12,334 nt of DNA, taken from an uncultured Clostridia bacterium (lineage in GTDB: Bacteria > Bacillota > Clostridia > Oscillospirales > Oscillospiraceae). A model generated the notes under the pieces. That model saw only the letters and a list, made by a program, of their open reading frames with translations. It did no database searches and had not been told where the DNA came from. This document shows positions 1 to 6,475 of the stretch, one piece after another. Within the stretch, counting starts at the first letter, position 1, and each line of letters opens with the position of its first letter. The position numbers were made by a program, and so were the translations under genes. The DNA lies in assembly GCA_946184215.1 (NCBI GenBank), contig CAMHER010000044.1, forward strand, positions 1 to 12,334, in the 5' to 3' direction.

Positions 1-394
1 TGTCGTCCTTCGCGGGGCCGGACATGACGACGACCTTGGCGCCGGCGTCGATGTGAGCCTGGGCCTTGCTCTTCTCAAGGTACACGCCGGTGCACTCGAG
101 CACGTACTCGACGCCGAGCTCACCCCAGGGGATGAGGGAAGCATCGCGGTAAGTCTTGTCAGAGAGGACCTTGACGACCTTGCCGTTAACGGTGACGGTG
201 CTGTCCTCGTCGTTGCCGACGACTTCGCCGTCGAAGCGGCCGTGGACGGAATCGTACTTCACGCAGTAAGCGATGTGGCTGGCGGGATGACCCGGAGCGT
301 TGATCGCGACGACCTCGATGTCGTCAGACTTGATGGCGGCGCGGAAAGCGAGGGAACCGATGCGGCCGAAGCCGTTGATGCCGACTTTGATCAT
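1..394 (-). CDS. gap: Glyceraldehyde-3-phosphate dehydrogenase, N-terminal part (cut by window edge)
   Basis: Phosphorylating GAPDH of glycolysis/gluconeogenesis, cytosolic tetramer: it converts glyceraldehyde-3-phosphate, phosphate and NAD(P)+ to 1,3-bisphosphoglycerate. The visible 131 residues are the start of the Rossmann fold. The dinucleotide loop NGFGRIG is at residues 7-13, YDSVHGRF at 47-54, the ECTG segment at 100-103, and the AKVVVMSGPAKDD strand at the edge. About 200 residues are missing, including the catalytic Cys near 150. I chose the ATG at 394, not the in-frame ATG at 400, because GGAGG (403-407) sits 8 bases before it and only 2 before the other. The residue after the VVAIN strand, normally the Asp that selects NAD, is Ala33, as I recall for NADP-preferring B. 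subtilis GapB. Arg after GRIG, usual in the family, is Ser14. Transcribed alone from the promoter at 488-517. The family call is secure; cofactor preference is inference. Confidence 0.97.
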   Translation of the reverse strand, partial: MIKVGINGFGRIGSLAFRAAIKSDDIEVVAINAPGHPASHIAYCVKYDSVHGRFDGEVVGNDEDSTVTVNGKVVKVLSDKTYRDASLIPWGELGVEYVLECTGVYLEKSKAQAHIDAGAKVVVMSGPAKDD

Positions 395-402
395 GAACAT
401 AT

Positions 403-407
403 CCTCC
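403..407 (-). promoter_or_regulatory. Ribosome binding site of gap that decides its start
   Basis: GGAGG on the minus strand lies 8 bases before the ATG at 394 and only 2 bases before the upstream in-frame ATG at 400. The spacing supports the inner ATG, so the protein begins MIKVGING, as is typical of the family. Confidence 0.85.
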
Positions 408-432
408 AATAAATAATTTAAAGCATATCGGG

Positions 433-448
433 TTGTGTTGACACACAA
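433..448. repeat. Hyphenated dyad in the gap leader, possible operator
   Basis: TTGTGT and its exact reverse complement ACACAA flank the four bases TGAC. The dyad lies downstream of the predicted gap transcription start (about position 481) and about 39 bases before the start codon. It resembles the ends of the Rex operator (TTGTG ... CACAA), but the gap between those half-sites is 6 bases here, not the usual 8. Rex, an NADH-sensing repressor, commonly controls gap in Firmicutes. An RNA hairpin would also be possible. Confidence 0.35.
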
Positions 449-487
449 ACAGCGAGGCAGCCAAAAACTCCCTTGTTGTTTGTCTAA

Positions 488-517
488 ATTGTATCATATA
501 CTATTGGCAAAAAGCAA
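488..517 (-). promoter_or_regulatory. Sigma-A type promoter of gap
   Basis: Read on the minus strand: -35 TTGCTT (512-517), an 18-base spacer, and -10 TACAAT (488-493) preceded by TG one base upstream (extended -10). Transcription would start near 481, giving a leader of about 87 bases before the ATG at 394. The leader contains the dyad at 433-448. Confidence 0.7.
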
Positions 518-591
518 GTTTTCATTCCGTTTTAACCGCAAGAAAAAACGCCGAAATTCATGCCGGAATCGAGCTGGTTGCGCACCGGGTA

Positions 592-620
592 TTGTACATT
601 TTGTTGTATTTTGTTATGAT
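592..620 (+). promoter_or_regulatory. Sigma-A type promoter of the sensor-kinase-like gene
   Basis: -35 TTGTAC (592-597), a 17-base spacer, and -10 TATGAT (615-620). The start of transcription would be near 627, giving a 25-base leader that contains the ribosome binding site. The spacer and part of the -10 consist of two adjacent near-identical 10-base units, ATTTTGTTGT and ATTTTGTTAT (598-617). Confidence 0.65.
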
Positions 621-651
621 AGGCAGGTAACAGAGGGAAGGTGGGACCGTC

Positions 652-1707
652 ATGCTTACTGTTTCTTCCAAAGTGCTGTCGCTCTCCTCAGAGGCAGCCG
701 TGCTGATCCGCGCCGGGCGGATCGTCTATGCCAACAAGCGGGCAGAAAAGCTGCTGGGCAGCGGCTGCGTCGGCAAGCCGCTCACAGCGCTGCTGAGTGC
801 GGAGATCTGTCAGTCCCAGGCCGGGATCTTTACAGCCGACACCGTCCTTGCAGGCAAGCGCTACAATGTGCGCACCGCCAGGCTGGACGATCTGCAGGCC
901 CTGTTTTTCTCGGAAATCAGTATCGCGCCCGCGCTGGTCAACGACGCCTTCCTCTTTTCGATGCGCAGCGCTCTGATGAATCTGCGCCTTTCGGCCAACC
1001 TCTCCCAGAGCCGCGCCGAGCAGGGCGGAAACAGCGAGCTCGGCAGCTATCTGCGCTCGATACAGCGAGACGTTTTCCGCATCACGCGGCTGCTGGATAA
1101 CGCCTCGGTCGTGCGGAGCATCGCGAGGGAAGATCTGGCCGTGTCCATGGCGTCGCTGGATCTTGCGGCGCTCTGCCATGCGGTGATCGACAGCGTTTCC
1201 CTGCTGCGGCCGGACATCAGCTTTCGCTTCTACGGGGAGGAGAGCTTCTATCTCATCGCCGACCGCGTTCTGATCGAGCAGCTTCTCTATAACCTGATCT
1301 CCAACGCTCTGGTCCATGCCGAGGGGCTGGAGCATATCACGCTCAGTCTCAACCCCACCCCCACGCAGGTCATTGTCTCCGTCAGCGACGACGGCTGCGG
1401 GATCGACGAGGAGGTCATGGGGCATGTCTTTGAGCGCTATCGCGCGTTCTTTGCTTTGGGCGAGATGGGCCGCGGGGCGGGTCTTGGGCTGTCGGTCGTG
1501 CGCGCCATCGCGCAGGCCCATGACGGCACGCTGATGCTGGAGAGCAGACCCGGCTCCGGCACCTCCGCGCGGGTGTCGCTCTCGCGCAAACTGCCCGGGA
1601 AAGCGCTGTCCGCCCCGAAATGGGATGGTCTCGGTGAAAATGCGCTGCTGATCGGTCTTGCGGACTGTCTCGACGCGGATTGTTACGACGGAAAATATCT
1701 GGATTAG
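652..1707 (+). CDS. Orphan sensor-histidine-kinase-like protein without the H-box histidine
   Basis: A soluble 351-residue protein built like a two-component sensor kinase. Residues about 5-95 look like a PAS-type sensory fold (VLIRAGRIVYANKRAEKLLG at 17-36 is the typical entry). Residues about 97-155 form the helical region where a HisKA dimerization domain would sit. Residues about 168-315 are a HATPase_c domain with the N box (NLISNALVHA, 214-223), G1 box (DDGCGI, 246-251), F box (FERY, 260-263) and G2 box (GRGAGLGLS, 273-281). The H-box segment reads SMRSALMNL (103-111) and has no His; the first His of the whole protein is at 176, outside the helical region. No transmembrane segment is visible and no response regulator lies beside it. 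The start ATG has AAGGTGGG (638-645) 6 bases upstream. It may be an ATP-binding signalling protein that does not autophosphorylate on His. The fold is clear; the function is unknown. Confidence 0.85.
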   Translation: MLTVSSKVLSLSSEAAVLIRAGRIVYANKRAEKLLGSGCVGKPLTALLSAEICQSQAGIFTADTVLAGKRYNVRTARLDDLQALFFSEISIAPALVNDAFLFSMRSALMNLRLSANLSQSRAEQGGNSELGSYLRSIQRDVFRITRLLDNASVVRSIAREDLAVSMASLDLAALCHAVIDSVSLLRPDISFRFYGEESFYLIADRVLIEQLLYNLISNALVHAEGLEHITLSLNPTPTQVIVSVSDDGCGIDEEVMGHVFERYRAFFALGEMGRGAGLGLSVVRAIAQAHDGTLMLESRPGSGTSARVSLSRKLPGKALSAPKWDGLGENALLIGLADCLDADCYDGKYLD

Positions 1708-1726
1708 CAGCCGTTTGCTGCCTGAG

Positions 1727-1753
1727 AAAGCCGCCCCGGAGGGGCGGCTTTTT
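1727..1753 (+). terminator. Intrinsic terminator after the kinase-like gene
   Basis: AAAGCCGCCCC (1727-1737), a 3-base GGA loop, and GGGGCGGCTTT (1741-1751) make an 11-bp GC-rich stem ending in a run of five T. It starts 19 bases after the stop codon at 1707. It also lies 7 bases beyond the end of the convergent gene, but on the minus strand the T run is only three long, so it would be weaker for that gene. Confidence 0.88.
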
Positions 1754-1759
1754 CAGCTC

Positions 1760-2695
1760 TTAATATTCATAGCTTCCGCCGCCGATAAATTCGCGTACCA
1801 GCGAATCTCTCGGGACAAGGTTCTCGTCGATGTCGCCGAAGAGCTGCAGCGCGGGCAGCACGCTGCGCAGCTCGTCAAAGCGCTCGATCCCCTCCGGTAC
1901 GGTCTTGAACAGCTCCGTCGCCGTATGGTTGAACACCGGCAGCTCATAAGGCAGGGAGGAGTCGAACTGGAAGTCGGCCTTGTTCTTGAACGGGGAAATA
2001 TAGGTCTTCTCTCCGCGGCGAACGTTGGCCCACATGCCCATCGTCTCCGCCGGGGCTGCGCCGCGGAAATTGTAGTCGCGCACCATGCGGCGGACCAGAC
2101 GGAACCAGGTGCTTTTGAACACGACCCGTCCCTCGAACAGCACGTCGCTGCGGGCGGAGATATAGAGCTTGAAGGCCTCCGGATGCTTGTCGGTGATCAT
2201 GTCGTTGAGCGCGTGGATGCCCTCGAAGATCACGATCTCATCCGCTCCGAGCTTGATGGATTTTGACGGCTCATAGGCGCGCATCTTGCGGGAAAACTCA
2301 TACTTCGGCACGTAGATCCGCTCACCCCGGGAGAGCATGGAAAAGTGCTCGTTCATCAGGTCCATATCCAGGCACAGCGGACTTTCCAGGTCATACTCTC
2401 CTTCCGGCGTGCGGGGCGTTGTCTGGGGACTGATGGTTTTGAAGTAATCGTCCATGCCCACGTAATGGCTGCGGATGCCGCGCTTTTCCAGCGCCTCCGA
2501 GATCTTCATGGCCGTCGTGGTCTTGCCTGAGCCGGAAGGCCCGGAGAGCAGCACGATGGGGCTGATCTTATAATTCTCAACGATCCTGTCCGCCGCTTCG
2601 TTGACGCCGGCGCGATAACGCGCGTCGCCCTCCTCGATCAGGGCGCAGGGGTCGGCCACGGTTTTGAAATTGATGTCCGAAAGCTGATAGGCCAT
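1760..2695 (-). CDS. Uridine kinase-family P-loop nucleoside kinase
   Basis: A 311-residue cytosolic kinase of the phosphoribulokinase/uridine kinase superfamily. The Walker A loop is GPSGSGKT (52-59), followed by the substrate-side DDYF (82-85), the EGIHAL strand-loop (158-163, Walker B-like position) and an Arg-rich lid, RRMVRDYNFRG (202-212). About 45 residues precede the P loop, less than the TGS/threonyl-tRNA-synthetase-like extension found in longer relatives. The family phosphorylates uridine and cytidine in pyrimidine salvage, but the substrate here cannot be read from sequence; another small alcohol substrate is possible. It is the second gene of an operon: hemZ stops three bases before its ATG, and its ribosome binding site (GGGAGGAC, within 2702-2711) lies inside the end of hemZ. 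The functional link to hemZ is not obvious. Confidence 0.88.
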   Translation of the reverse strand: MAYQLSDINFKTVADPCALIEEGDARYRAGVNEAADRIVENYKISPIVLLSGPSGSGKTTTAMKISEALEKRGIRSHYVGMDDYFKTISPQTTPRTPEGEYDLESPLCLDMDLMNEHFSMLSRGERIYVPKYEFSRKMRAYEPSKSIKLGADEIVIFEGIHALNDMITDKHPEAFKLYISARSDVLFEGRVVFKSTWFRLVRRMVRDYNFRGAAPAETMGMWANVRRGEKTYISPFKNKADFQFDSSLPYELPVFNHTATELFKTVPEGIERFDELRSVLPALQLFGDIDENLVPRDSLVREFIGGGSYEY

Positions 2696-2698
2696 GGT

Positions 2699-4177
2699 TC
2701 AGTCCTCCCATTCACGGTAAAAGGTTTCGATCTTCTTCTTTTCCGCGCACAGGCCGTCGATTCCGCCGATATATTCCAGCGGGTACTTCGGCGCGATAAA
2801 GCGCAGGTTGCGCCCGCCGTCGCGGCGGACAAGCTTGGTTGAGCCGCCCGCTCCCATAGCGAGGATGGTGCAGAGCTCTTCCATAATACAGATATTATAC
2901 AGATTCACTGCCCCCGGCTTTGCCCAGCCAATGTTCTCAAAGCCGCCGGACATGAACTTCTGCCGGTAGAGATAGTAGGGCTCATAGCCCGCAGCGCGCA
3001 GCTTTTCCTCCGCAAAGTCCAGCATTTGCCCCACCGCCGCGGCGTCCGGCAGCTCGGTGCCCTCGGTGAGGATGCGCGAGCCTTTTTTCAGGCTCAGTGT
3101 ATGCACGGTGATGTTCTCCGGGGAGAGCGTGAGCACCTGCTCCAGGGTATCGCAGAAGCCCTCATAGCTGTCCGCGGGCAGGCCGGCGATCAAATCCATG
3201 TTCACGGCAAAGCCCCCCGCGGCGCGCACCGCTTTCAGCGCCTCGATCACGTCCGCCGCGCTGTGCTTCCGCCCGATGGCCTGGAGCACGGTGTCGGACA
3301 TGGTCTGGGGATTGACGCTGACACGGTCACAGCCGTGGGCGCGCAGCACGTTCAGCTTTTCCGCCGTGATCGTGTCGGGCCGTCCGGCCTCGACGGTAAA
3401 CTCCCGCACGGAAGAGAGGTCAAAGCTTCTCTCCAGCGCCGTGCAGACCTCCTCCAGCTGCTGGGCCGACAGCGTTGTGGGTGTGCCGCCGCCGAAATAG
3501 ACCGCCACCGGCCGCAGGCCAAGCGCGGCGGCCTGCTGTCCCGTCGCCGCGATTTCCTTCACCAGAGCGTCCACGAAGGGCGCCATCAGCTTCATGCTCT
3601 TTTCCACCGACTGGCTGACAAAGCTGCAATAGGCGCAGCGTGTAGGGCAGAACGGTACGCCCACGTAGAGGCAGACGTCCCGTCTCTCCAGCGAGCGCTC
3701 GGCGGCCCGGGTATGGCGCGTGGTATCCAGACACAGGGCGGCACGGCGCGGCGTGACGTCATAGTCTGCCATAAAATGGGCAAGCGCCTCATCCTCCGAA
3801 AGCCCGCTTTTGAGCAGCGAAGAAAACACCTTGCCCGGCCGCACGCCCGTCAGCGCGCCCCAGGCGGGGCGCGGCACGCCGGAGGACAGCGCCGCGCGGT
3901 AAATGGCGTTTTTGATCAGGCGCTGGTGGATGCGCTCCGTGGTGAGCGCATCCGTCAGCAGGAGGTTATCGGCGCGGGCAATGCCGCGCAGGCGTTCGCC
4001 GCCGCGGACAAGCAGGCAGCTGGCCGTCGTATAGCGTTCTGCCCGGTGGAGACGGATCTCCATCCGGTCCCCCGCCGGCTTTCCCGCGGGATAGAGGGGC
4101 CGCTCGCCGGGAAAGACGGTCAGAAGCATCTGCTCGACCGCGTATTGATAGGAATGTCCCTTCAGATATAGCTTCAC
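2699..4177 (-). CDS. hemZ: HemZ-type radical SAM protein (coproporphyrinogen dehydrogenase family)
   Basis: A 492-residue cytosolic radical SAM enzyme. The 4Fe-4S/SAM motif is CPTRCAYCSF (177-186: Cys177, Cys181, Cys184). It is followed by YFGGGTPT (227-234), EAGRPDT (263-269) and the NMDLIAGLP strand (326-334), all typical of the HemN/HemW/HemZ group. The roughly 165-residue N-terminal part before the cluster separates HemZ from the shorter HemN and HemW. The residue two after the third Cys is Phe, as in HemW, not Cys as in HemN. HemZ is annotated as oxygen-independent coproporphyrinogen III oxidase in bacilli. With no other haem gene in the window, a different role is possible. The start codon is GTG (4177), with GGGAG 8 bases upstream. 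It heads a two-gene operon with the kinase downstream. Confidence 0.9.
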   Translation of the reverse strand: MKLYLKGHSYQYAVEQMLLTVFPGERPLYPAGKPAGDRMEIRLHRAERYTTASCLLVRGGERLRGIARADNLLLTDALTTERIHQRLIKNAIYRAALSSGVPRPAWGALTGVRPGKVFSSLLKSGLSEDEALAHFMADYDVTPRRAALCLDTTRHTRAAERSLERRDVCLYVGVPFCPTRCAYCSFVSQSVEKSMKLMAPFVDALVKEIAATGQQAAALGLRPVAVYFGGGTPTTLSAQQLEEVCTALERSFDLSSVREFTVEAGRPDTITAEKLNVLRAHGCDRVSVNPQTMSDTVLQAIGRKHSAADVIEALKAVRAAGGFAVNMDLIAGLPADSYEGFCDTLEQVLTLSPENITVHTLSLKKGSRILTEGTELPDAAAVGQMLDFAEEKLRAAGYEPYYLYRQKFMSGGFENIGWAKPGAVNLYNICIMEELCTILAMGAGGSTKLVRRDGGRNLRFIAPKYPLEYIGGIDGLCAEKKKIETFYREWED

Positions 4178-4275
4178 CGCTCTATCTCCCGCGAAATGAT
4201 CTTCCGGCGGCGGAATCCCGTCACCGGAGAAAAAGAAAAGCTCTTCCCCGAAGCGTTCGGATAAGGATCGGATTT

Positions 4276-4304
4276 ATTATAACAGAACGGATATCGTCTG
4301 ACAA
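4276..4304 (-). promoter_or_regulatory. Strong sigma-A promoter of the hemZ-kinase operon
   Basis: On the minus strand: -35 TTGTCA (4299-4304), an exact 17-base spacer, and consensus -10 TATAAT (4276-4281) with TG one base upstream (extended -10). This is the best promoter match in the window. Transcription would start near 4269, leaving a leader of about 90 bases before the GTG at 4177. I see no clear hairpin or riboswitch fold in that leader. Confidence 0.85.
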
Positions 4305-4309
4305 CGGTT

Positions 4310-4400
4310 AAAATTTTTGAAAAGACAAGGCGTTTGAAGCAAAAAGAAGAAAAAAACCTTATTTTTTTCAAAAAAAACAATGGAAATTTTCTGAAAAATG
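4310..4400. other. A/T-tract region between the divergent hemZ and CarD-family promoters
   Basis: In a GC-rich chromosome this 90-base stretch is mostly short runs of A or T (for example runs of seven to eight T and A around 4360-4380). It lies upstream of both the hemZ promoter (minus) and the CarD-family promoter (plus). Such tracts can act as UP elements for the RNA polymerase alpha subunit or as bent DNA. No protein-coding gene is supported in the 4178-4443 gap. Confidence 0.5.
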
Positions 4401-4415
4401 GTGTATGATTATACT
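4387..4415 (+). promoter_or_regulatory. Probable promoter of the CarD-family gene
   Basis: -10 TATACT (4410-4415), or the overlapping TATGAT (4404-4409), lies just upstream of the gene. The -35 is poor: TTTTCT (4387-4392) at 17 bases, or TTTCTG (4388-4393) at 16. The A/T-rich DNA upstream may compensate. The leader would be only about 22 bases. Confidence 0.45.
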
Positions 4416-4443
4416 ATGAGTAATACAGTGGGGGAGCTATTTG

Positions 4444-4935
4444 ATGTTTTCCGTCGGAGAAAAAATTATTTACGGGGAGAACGGTGTCTGTACCGTCTCG
4501 AAAATCGGCTCGCTGCCGATGGACGGTCCTGAGGGGAAGGTGTATTACCACCTCACGCCCCTGGTCGGAAGCGGCACGTATTTCGCTCCGGTCGATTCCA
4601 CGGCGTATATGCGTCCGGTCATGTCCCGTTCGGAGGCCGAGGCCTTTGTGGCCTCGATCCCGGCGATCGAGCCCGCGATTTGCCACGACACACGCTTTAA
4701 CCATGTGGACGCCTTCTATCGGGAGCTGTTCAAGAGGCACTCCTGCGAGGCGCTGGTATCGGTCATCAAGGGGCTGCATAGGCGCACGGTGGACCGCAAG
4801 ACCAAGTCCAGCCGGGCCGAGGCCACGATGAAGCGCGCCAAGGATATCCTGCACGGCGAGCTTTCCGTCGCGCTGGGGATCGACATCAGTGAGGTCGAAG
4901 ACTATATCGCGCAAAGCGTTGCCGCGGCGGAATAA
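4444..4935 (+). CDS. CarD/CdnL-family transcriptional regulator
   Basis: A 163-residue stand-alone member of the CarD_CdnL_TRCF family, which binds the beta subunit of RNA polymerase and changes open-complex stability at many promoters. Residues 1-60 are the Tudor-like RNA polymerase-interacting domain: FSVGEKIIYGENGVCTV (2-18) and KVYYHLTPL (32-40) are its signature strands. Residues about 62-160 are the helical DNA-binding part, with a basic stretch HRRTVDRKTKSSR (112-124) and a closing acidic helix. I chose ATG 4444 over an in-frame TTG at 4441 because GGGGGAG (4430-4436) is 7 bases from the ATG and only 4 from the TTG. Monocistronic: own promoter before it and a strong terminator 16 bases after it. 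It is divergent from hemZ. Its targets are unknown. Confidence 0.92.
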   Translation: MFSVGEKIIYGENGVCTVSKIGSLPMDGPEGKVYYHLTPLVGSGTYFAPVDSTAYMRPVMSRSEAEAFVASIPAIEPAICHDTRFNHVDAFYRELFKRHSCEALVSVIKGLHRRTVDRKTKSSRAEATMKRAKDILHGELSVALGIDISEVEDYIAQSVAAAE

Positions 4936-4950
4936 GGCCGCGGCTCCCTG

Positions 4951-4979
4951 CCGGGGCACGAGCGTGCCCCGGTTTTTTT
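4951..4979 (+). terminator. Intrinsic terminator after the CarD-family gene
   Basis: CCGGGGCAC and GTGCCCCGG close a 9-bp GC-rich stem around a GAGC tetraloop (4951-4972), followed by seven T (4973-4979). The -35 of the next promoter begins 2 bases later. Confidence 0.93.
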
Positions 4980-4980
4980 C

Positions 4981-5010
4981 TTGTCGTTTGGGCTCAGGGC
5001 GTGCTATACT
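4981..5010 (+). promoter_or_regulatory. Promoter of the MATE transporter gene
   Basis: -35 TTGTCG (4981-4986), an 18-base spacer, and -10 TATACT (5005-5010). Transcription would start near 5017. A possible GTG start at 5001 lies inside this promoter, so the real start codon must be further downstream. Confidence 0.65.
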
Positions 5011-5045
5011 GTATCAGAAAACATCAGGAACCGGGGTTTTGGGAT

Positions 5046-6428
5046 TTGGCTTCTATTGCAAGAAAACGTGATACGGATATGACCGAGGGCAGCATCCCGC
5101 GGCTGCTTATCACCTTTGCGCTGCCGCTGATGGTGGGCAACGTGTTCCAGCAGCTTTACAACACGGTTGACTCGATCATCGTCGGCAACTTTGTCAGCAA
5201 GCAGGCACTGGCCGCCGTCGGCTGCACGGGGCCGATCATCAACACGCTCATCGGCGTTTTCGCCGGGCTGTCGGGCGGCGCGGGCGTGGTGATCAGCCAG
5301 TTCTACGGCGCGAAGGACCGGGAGCGGCTGCGCCGTGCGGTGCAGACCACCGTGGTGCTCACAGCGATCATGTGCGTGCTCCTCACGGCGGCGGGCGTTT
5401 TGATGGCGCCGCTGCTGCTGCGGCTGATGGATACCCCCGCGGACGTGATGGGGGCGGCCTCGGAGTACCTGCGGATCTACTTCTGGGGCATCTCGGGGAT
5501 GCTGCTGTACAACATCGGCGCCGGCATCCTGCGGGCCGTGGGCGACTCGACCCACCCGCTGTATTTTCTGATCTTCTCGGCCACGACGAACACCGTGCTG
5601 GATTACCTCTTCGTCAAGGTCTTTTCCTTCGGCATCGCGGGCGCGGCAATCGCCACGATCGTCTCCCAGGCGCTGTCGGCTGTGCTGGTGATGGGGATGC
5701 TGGTCCGCTCAAAGGAGGATTACCGCGTGGATCTGAAGGCCCTGCGCCTTGACGGCGCGGTTTTGAAGCGGATCTGCGAGATCGGTATCCCCTCTTCCCT
5801 GCAAATGGGCGTAACGGCGGTTTCGAACGTATTTGTCCAGTCCTATATCAACCGCTTTGAAAGCTCCTGTATGGCGGGCTGGGCAGCCTATAACAAGCTG
5901 GATGCCTTTGCGATGCTGCCGCTGATGGGCTTTTCCATGGCCGTGACCACCTTTGTGGGACAAAACTACGGTGCCGGGAAGCTGGACCGGGCCCGCAGCG
6001 GCCCGCTGCACGCGCTTTGGATCGGTACGCTGATCATGGTGGCGATTCTGACGCCGATGATGCTCTTTGCTCCCACGCTGGTGAGGCTGTTCAATCAGGA
6101 GGCGGAGGTCATCGCCTTCGGCACCCTGTTTATCCGCCTCATCTCGCCGTTCTATCTGCTATGCACGATCAACCAGATCTATTCCGGCGCGCTGCGCGGC
6201 GTGGGCGATACGAAGGCGACGATGATCATCATGCTCTTCTCCTTCGTTTTCTTCCGCCAGCTGTATCTCTTCACGGCCTACCGCCTCGGCGGCGGCATCG
6301 TGCCCATCGCCCTGGGCTATCCGGCGGGCTGGATCATGTGCAGCACGGTCATCCTTATTTACTATTACCGCTTTGCGCGCCAGCGGGCGCTGAAAAAAGT
6401 GGCGCAGAATCCCCTTCAGCAGAGCTGA
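5046..6428 (+). CDS. MATE-family efflux transporter
   Basis: About 460 residues, a normal length for the multidrug and toxic compound extrusion family, with about 12 hydrophobic helices in two six-helix halves. Family marks: DMTEGSIP before helix 1, then FALPLMVGNVFQQLYNTVD and IIVGNF in the first helices; the second half begins near GIPSSLQMGVTAVSN and carries FVGQNYGAGK. It acts in the cytoplasmic membrane, exporting cationic compounds or drugs in exchange for Na+ or H+; the substrate is not readable. The start is uncertain. GTG 5001 lies in the promoter. TTG 5046 keeps the ARKRDTDMTEG prefix shared with relatives but has only a weak GGGG upstream. ATG 5079 begins at MTEG and has no ribosome binding site. 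I chose 5046. Monocistronic, with its own promoter and terminator. Confidence 0.9.
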   Translation: MASIARKRDTDMTEGSIPRLLITFALPLMVGNVFQQLYNTVDSIIVGNFVSKQALAAVGCTGPIINTLIGVFAGLSGGAGVVISQFYGAKDRERLRRAVQTTVVLTAIMCVLLTAAGVLMAPLLLRLMDTPADVMGAASEYLRIYFWGISGMLLYNIGAGILRAVGDSTHPLYFLIFSATTNTVLDYLFVKVFSFGIAGAAIATIVSQALSAVLVMGMLVRSKEDYRVDLKALRLDGAVLKRICEIGIPSSLQMGVTAVSNVFVQSYINRFESSCMAGWAAYNKLDAFAMLPLMGFSMAVTTFVGQNYGAGKLDRARSGPLHALWIGTLIMVAILTPMMLFAPTLVRLFNQEAEVIAFGTLFIRLISPFYLLCTINQIYSGALRGVGDTKATMIIMLFSFVFFRQLYLFTAYRLGGGIVPIALGYPAGWIMCSTVILIYYYRFARQRALKKVAQNPLQQS

Positions 6429-6440
6429 AGGCCGAAAAGA

Positions 6441-6475
6441 AAACCGGGAAAGGAGTTATCCTTTCCCGGTTTTTT
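6441..6475. terminator. Bidirectional terminator between MATE and the DUF3810 gene
   Basis: AAACCGGGAAAGGA (6441-6454), a GTTA loop, and TCCTTTCCCGGTTT (6459-6472) form a perfect 14-bp stem. T runs follow on both strands, so it can stop both convergent transcripts. Its last base (6475) is also the last base of the stop codon of the minus-strand gene. Confidence 0.92.

Noticed and set aside
53..412. A 119-codon open frame on the plus strand
   Set aside because: Antisense to gap, which is unmistakable on the minus strand.
3026..4171. A 381-codon open frame on the plus strand
   Set aside because: Antisense shadow of hemZ, with low-complexity Arg/Gln/His/Gly composition.
4174..4380. A 68-codon minus-strand frame overlapping the hemZ start by four bases (GTGA)
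   Set aside because: The overlap looks like coupling, but its start lies upstream of the near-consensus hemZ promoter (4276-4304), so the transcript would not contain it, and its sequence is A/T-tract derived (Phe, Lys, Arg rich).
4441..4443. TTG at 4441 as the start of the CarD-family protein
   Set aside because: It is only 4 bases from the GGGGGAG site, while the next codon is an ATG at the preferred 7 bases.
5001..5045. GTG at 5001 as the start of the MATE protein
   Set aside because: It lies between the -35 and -10 boxes of the promoter; the extra residues are not family-like.
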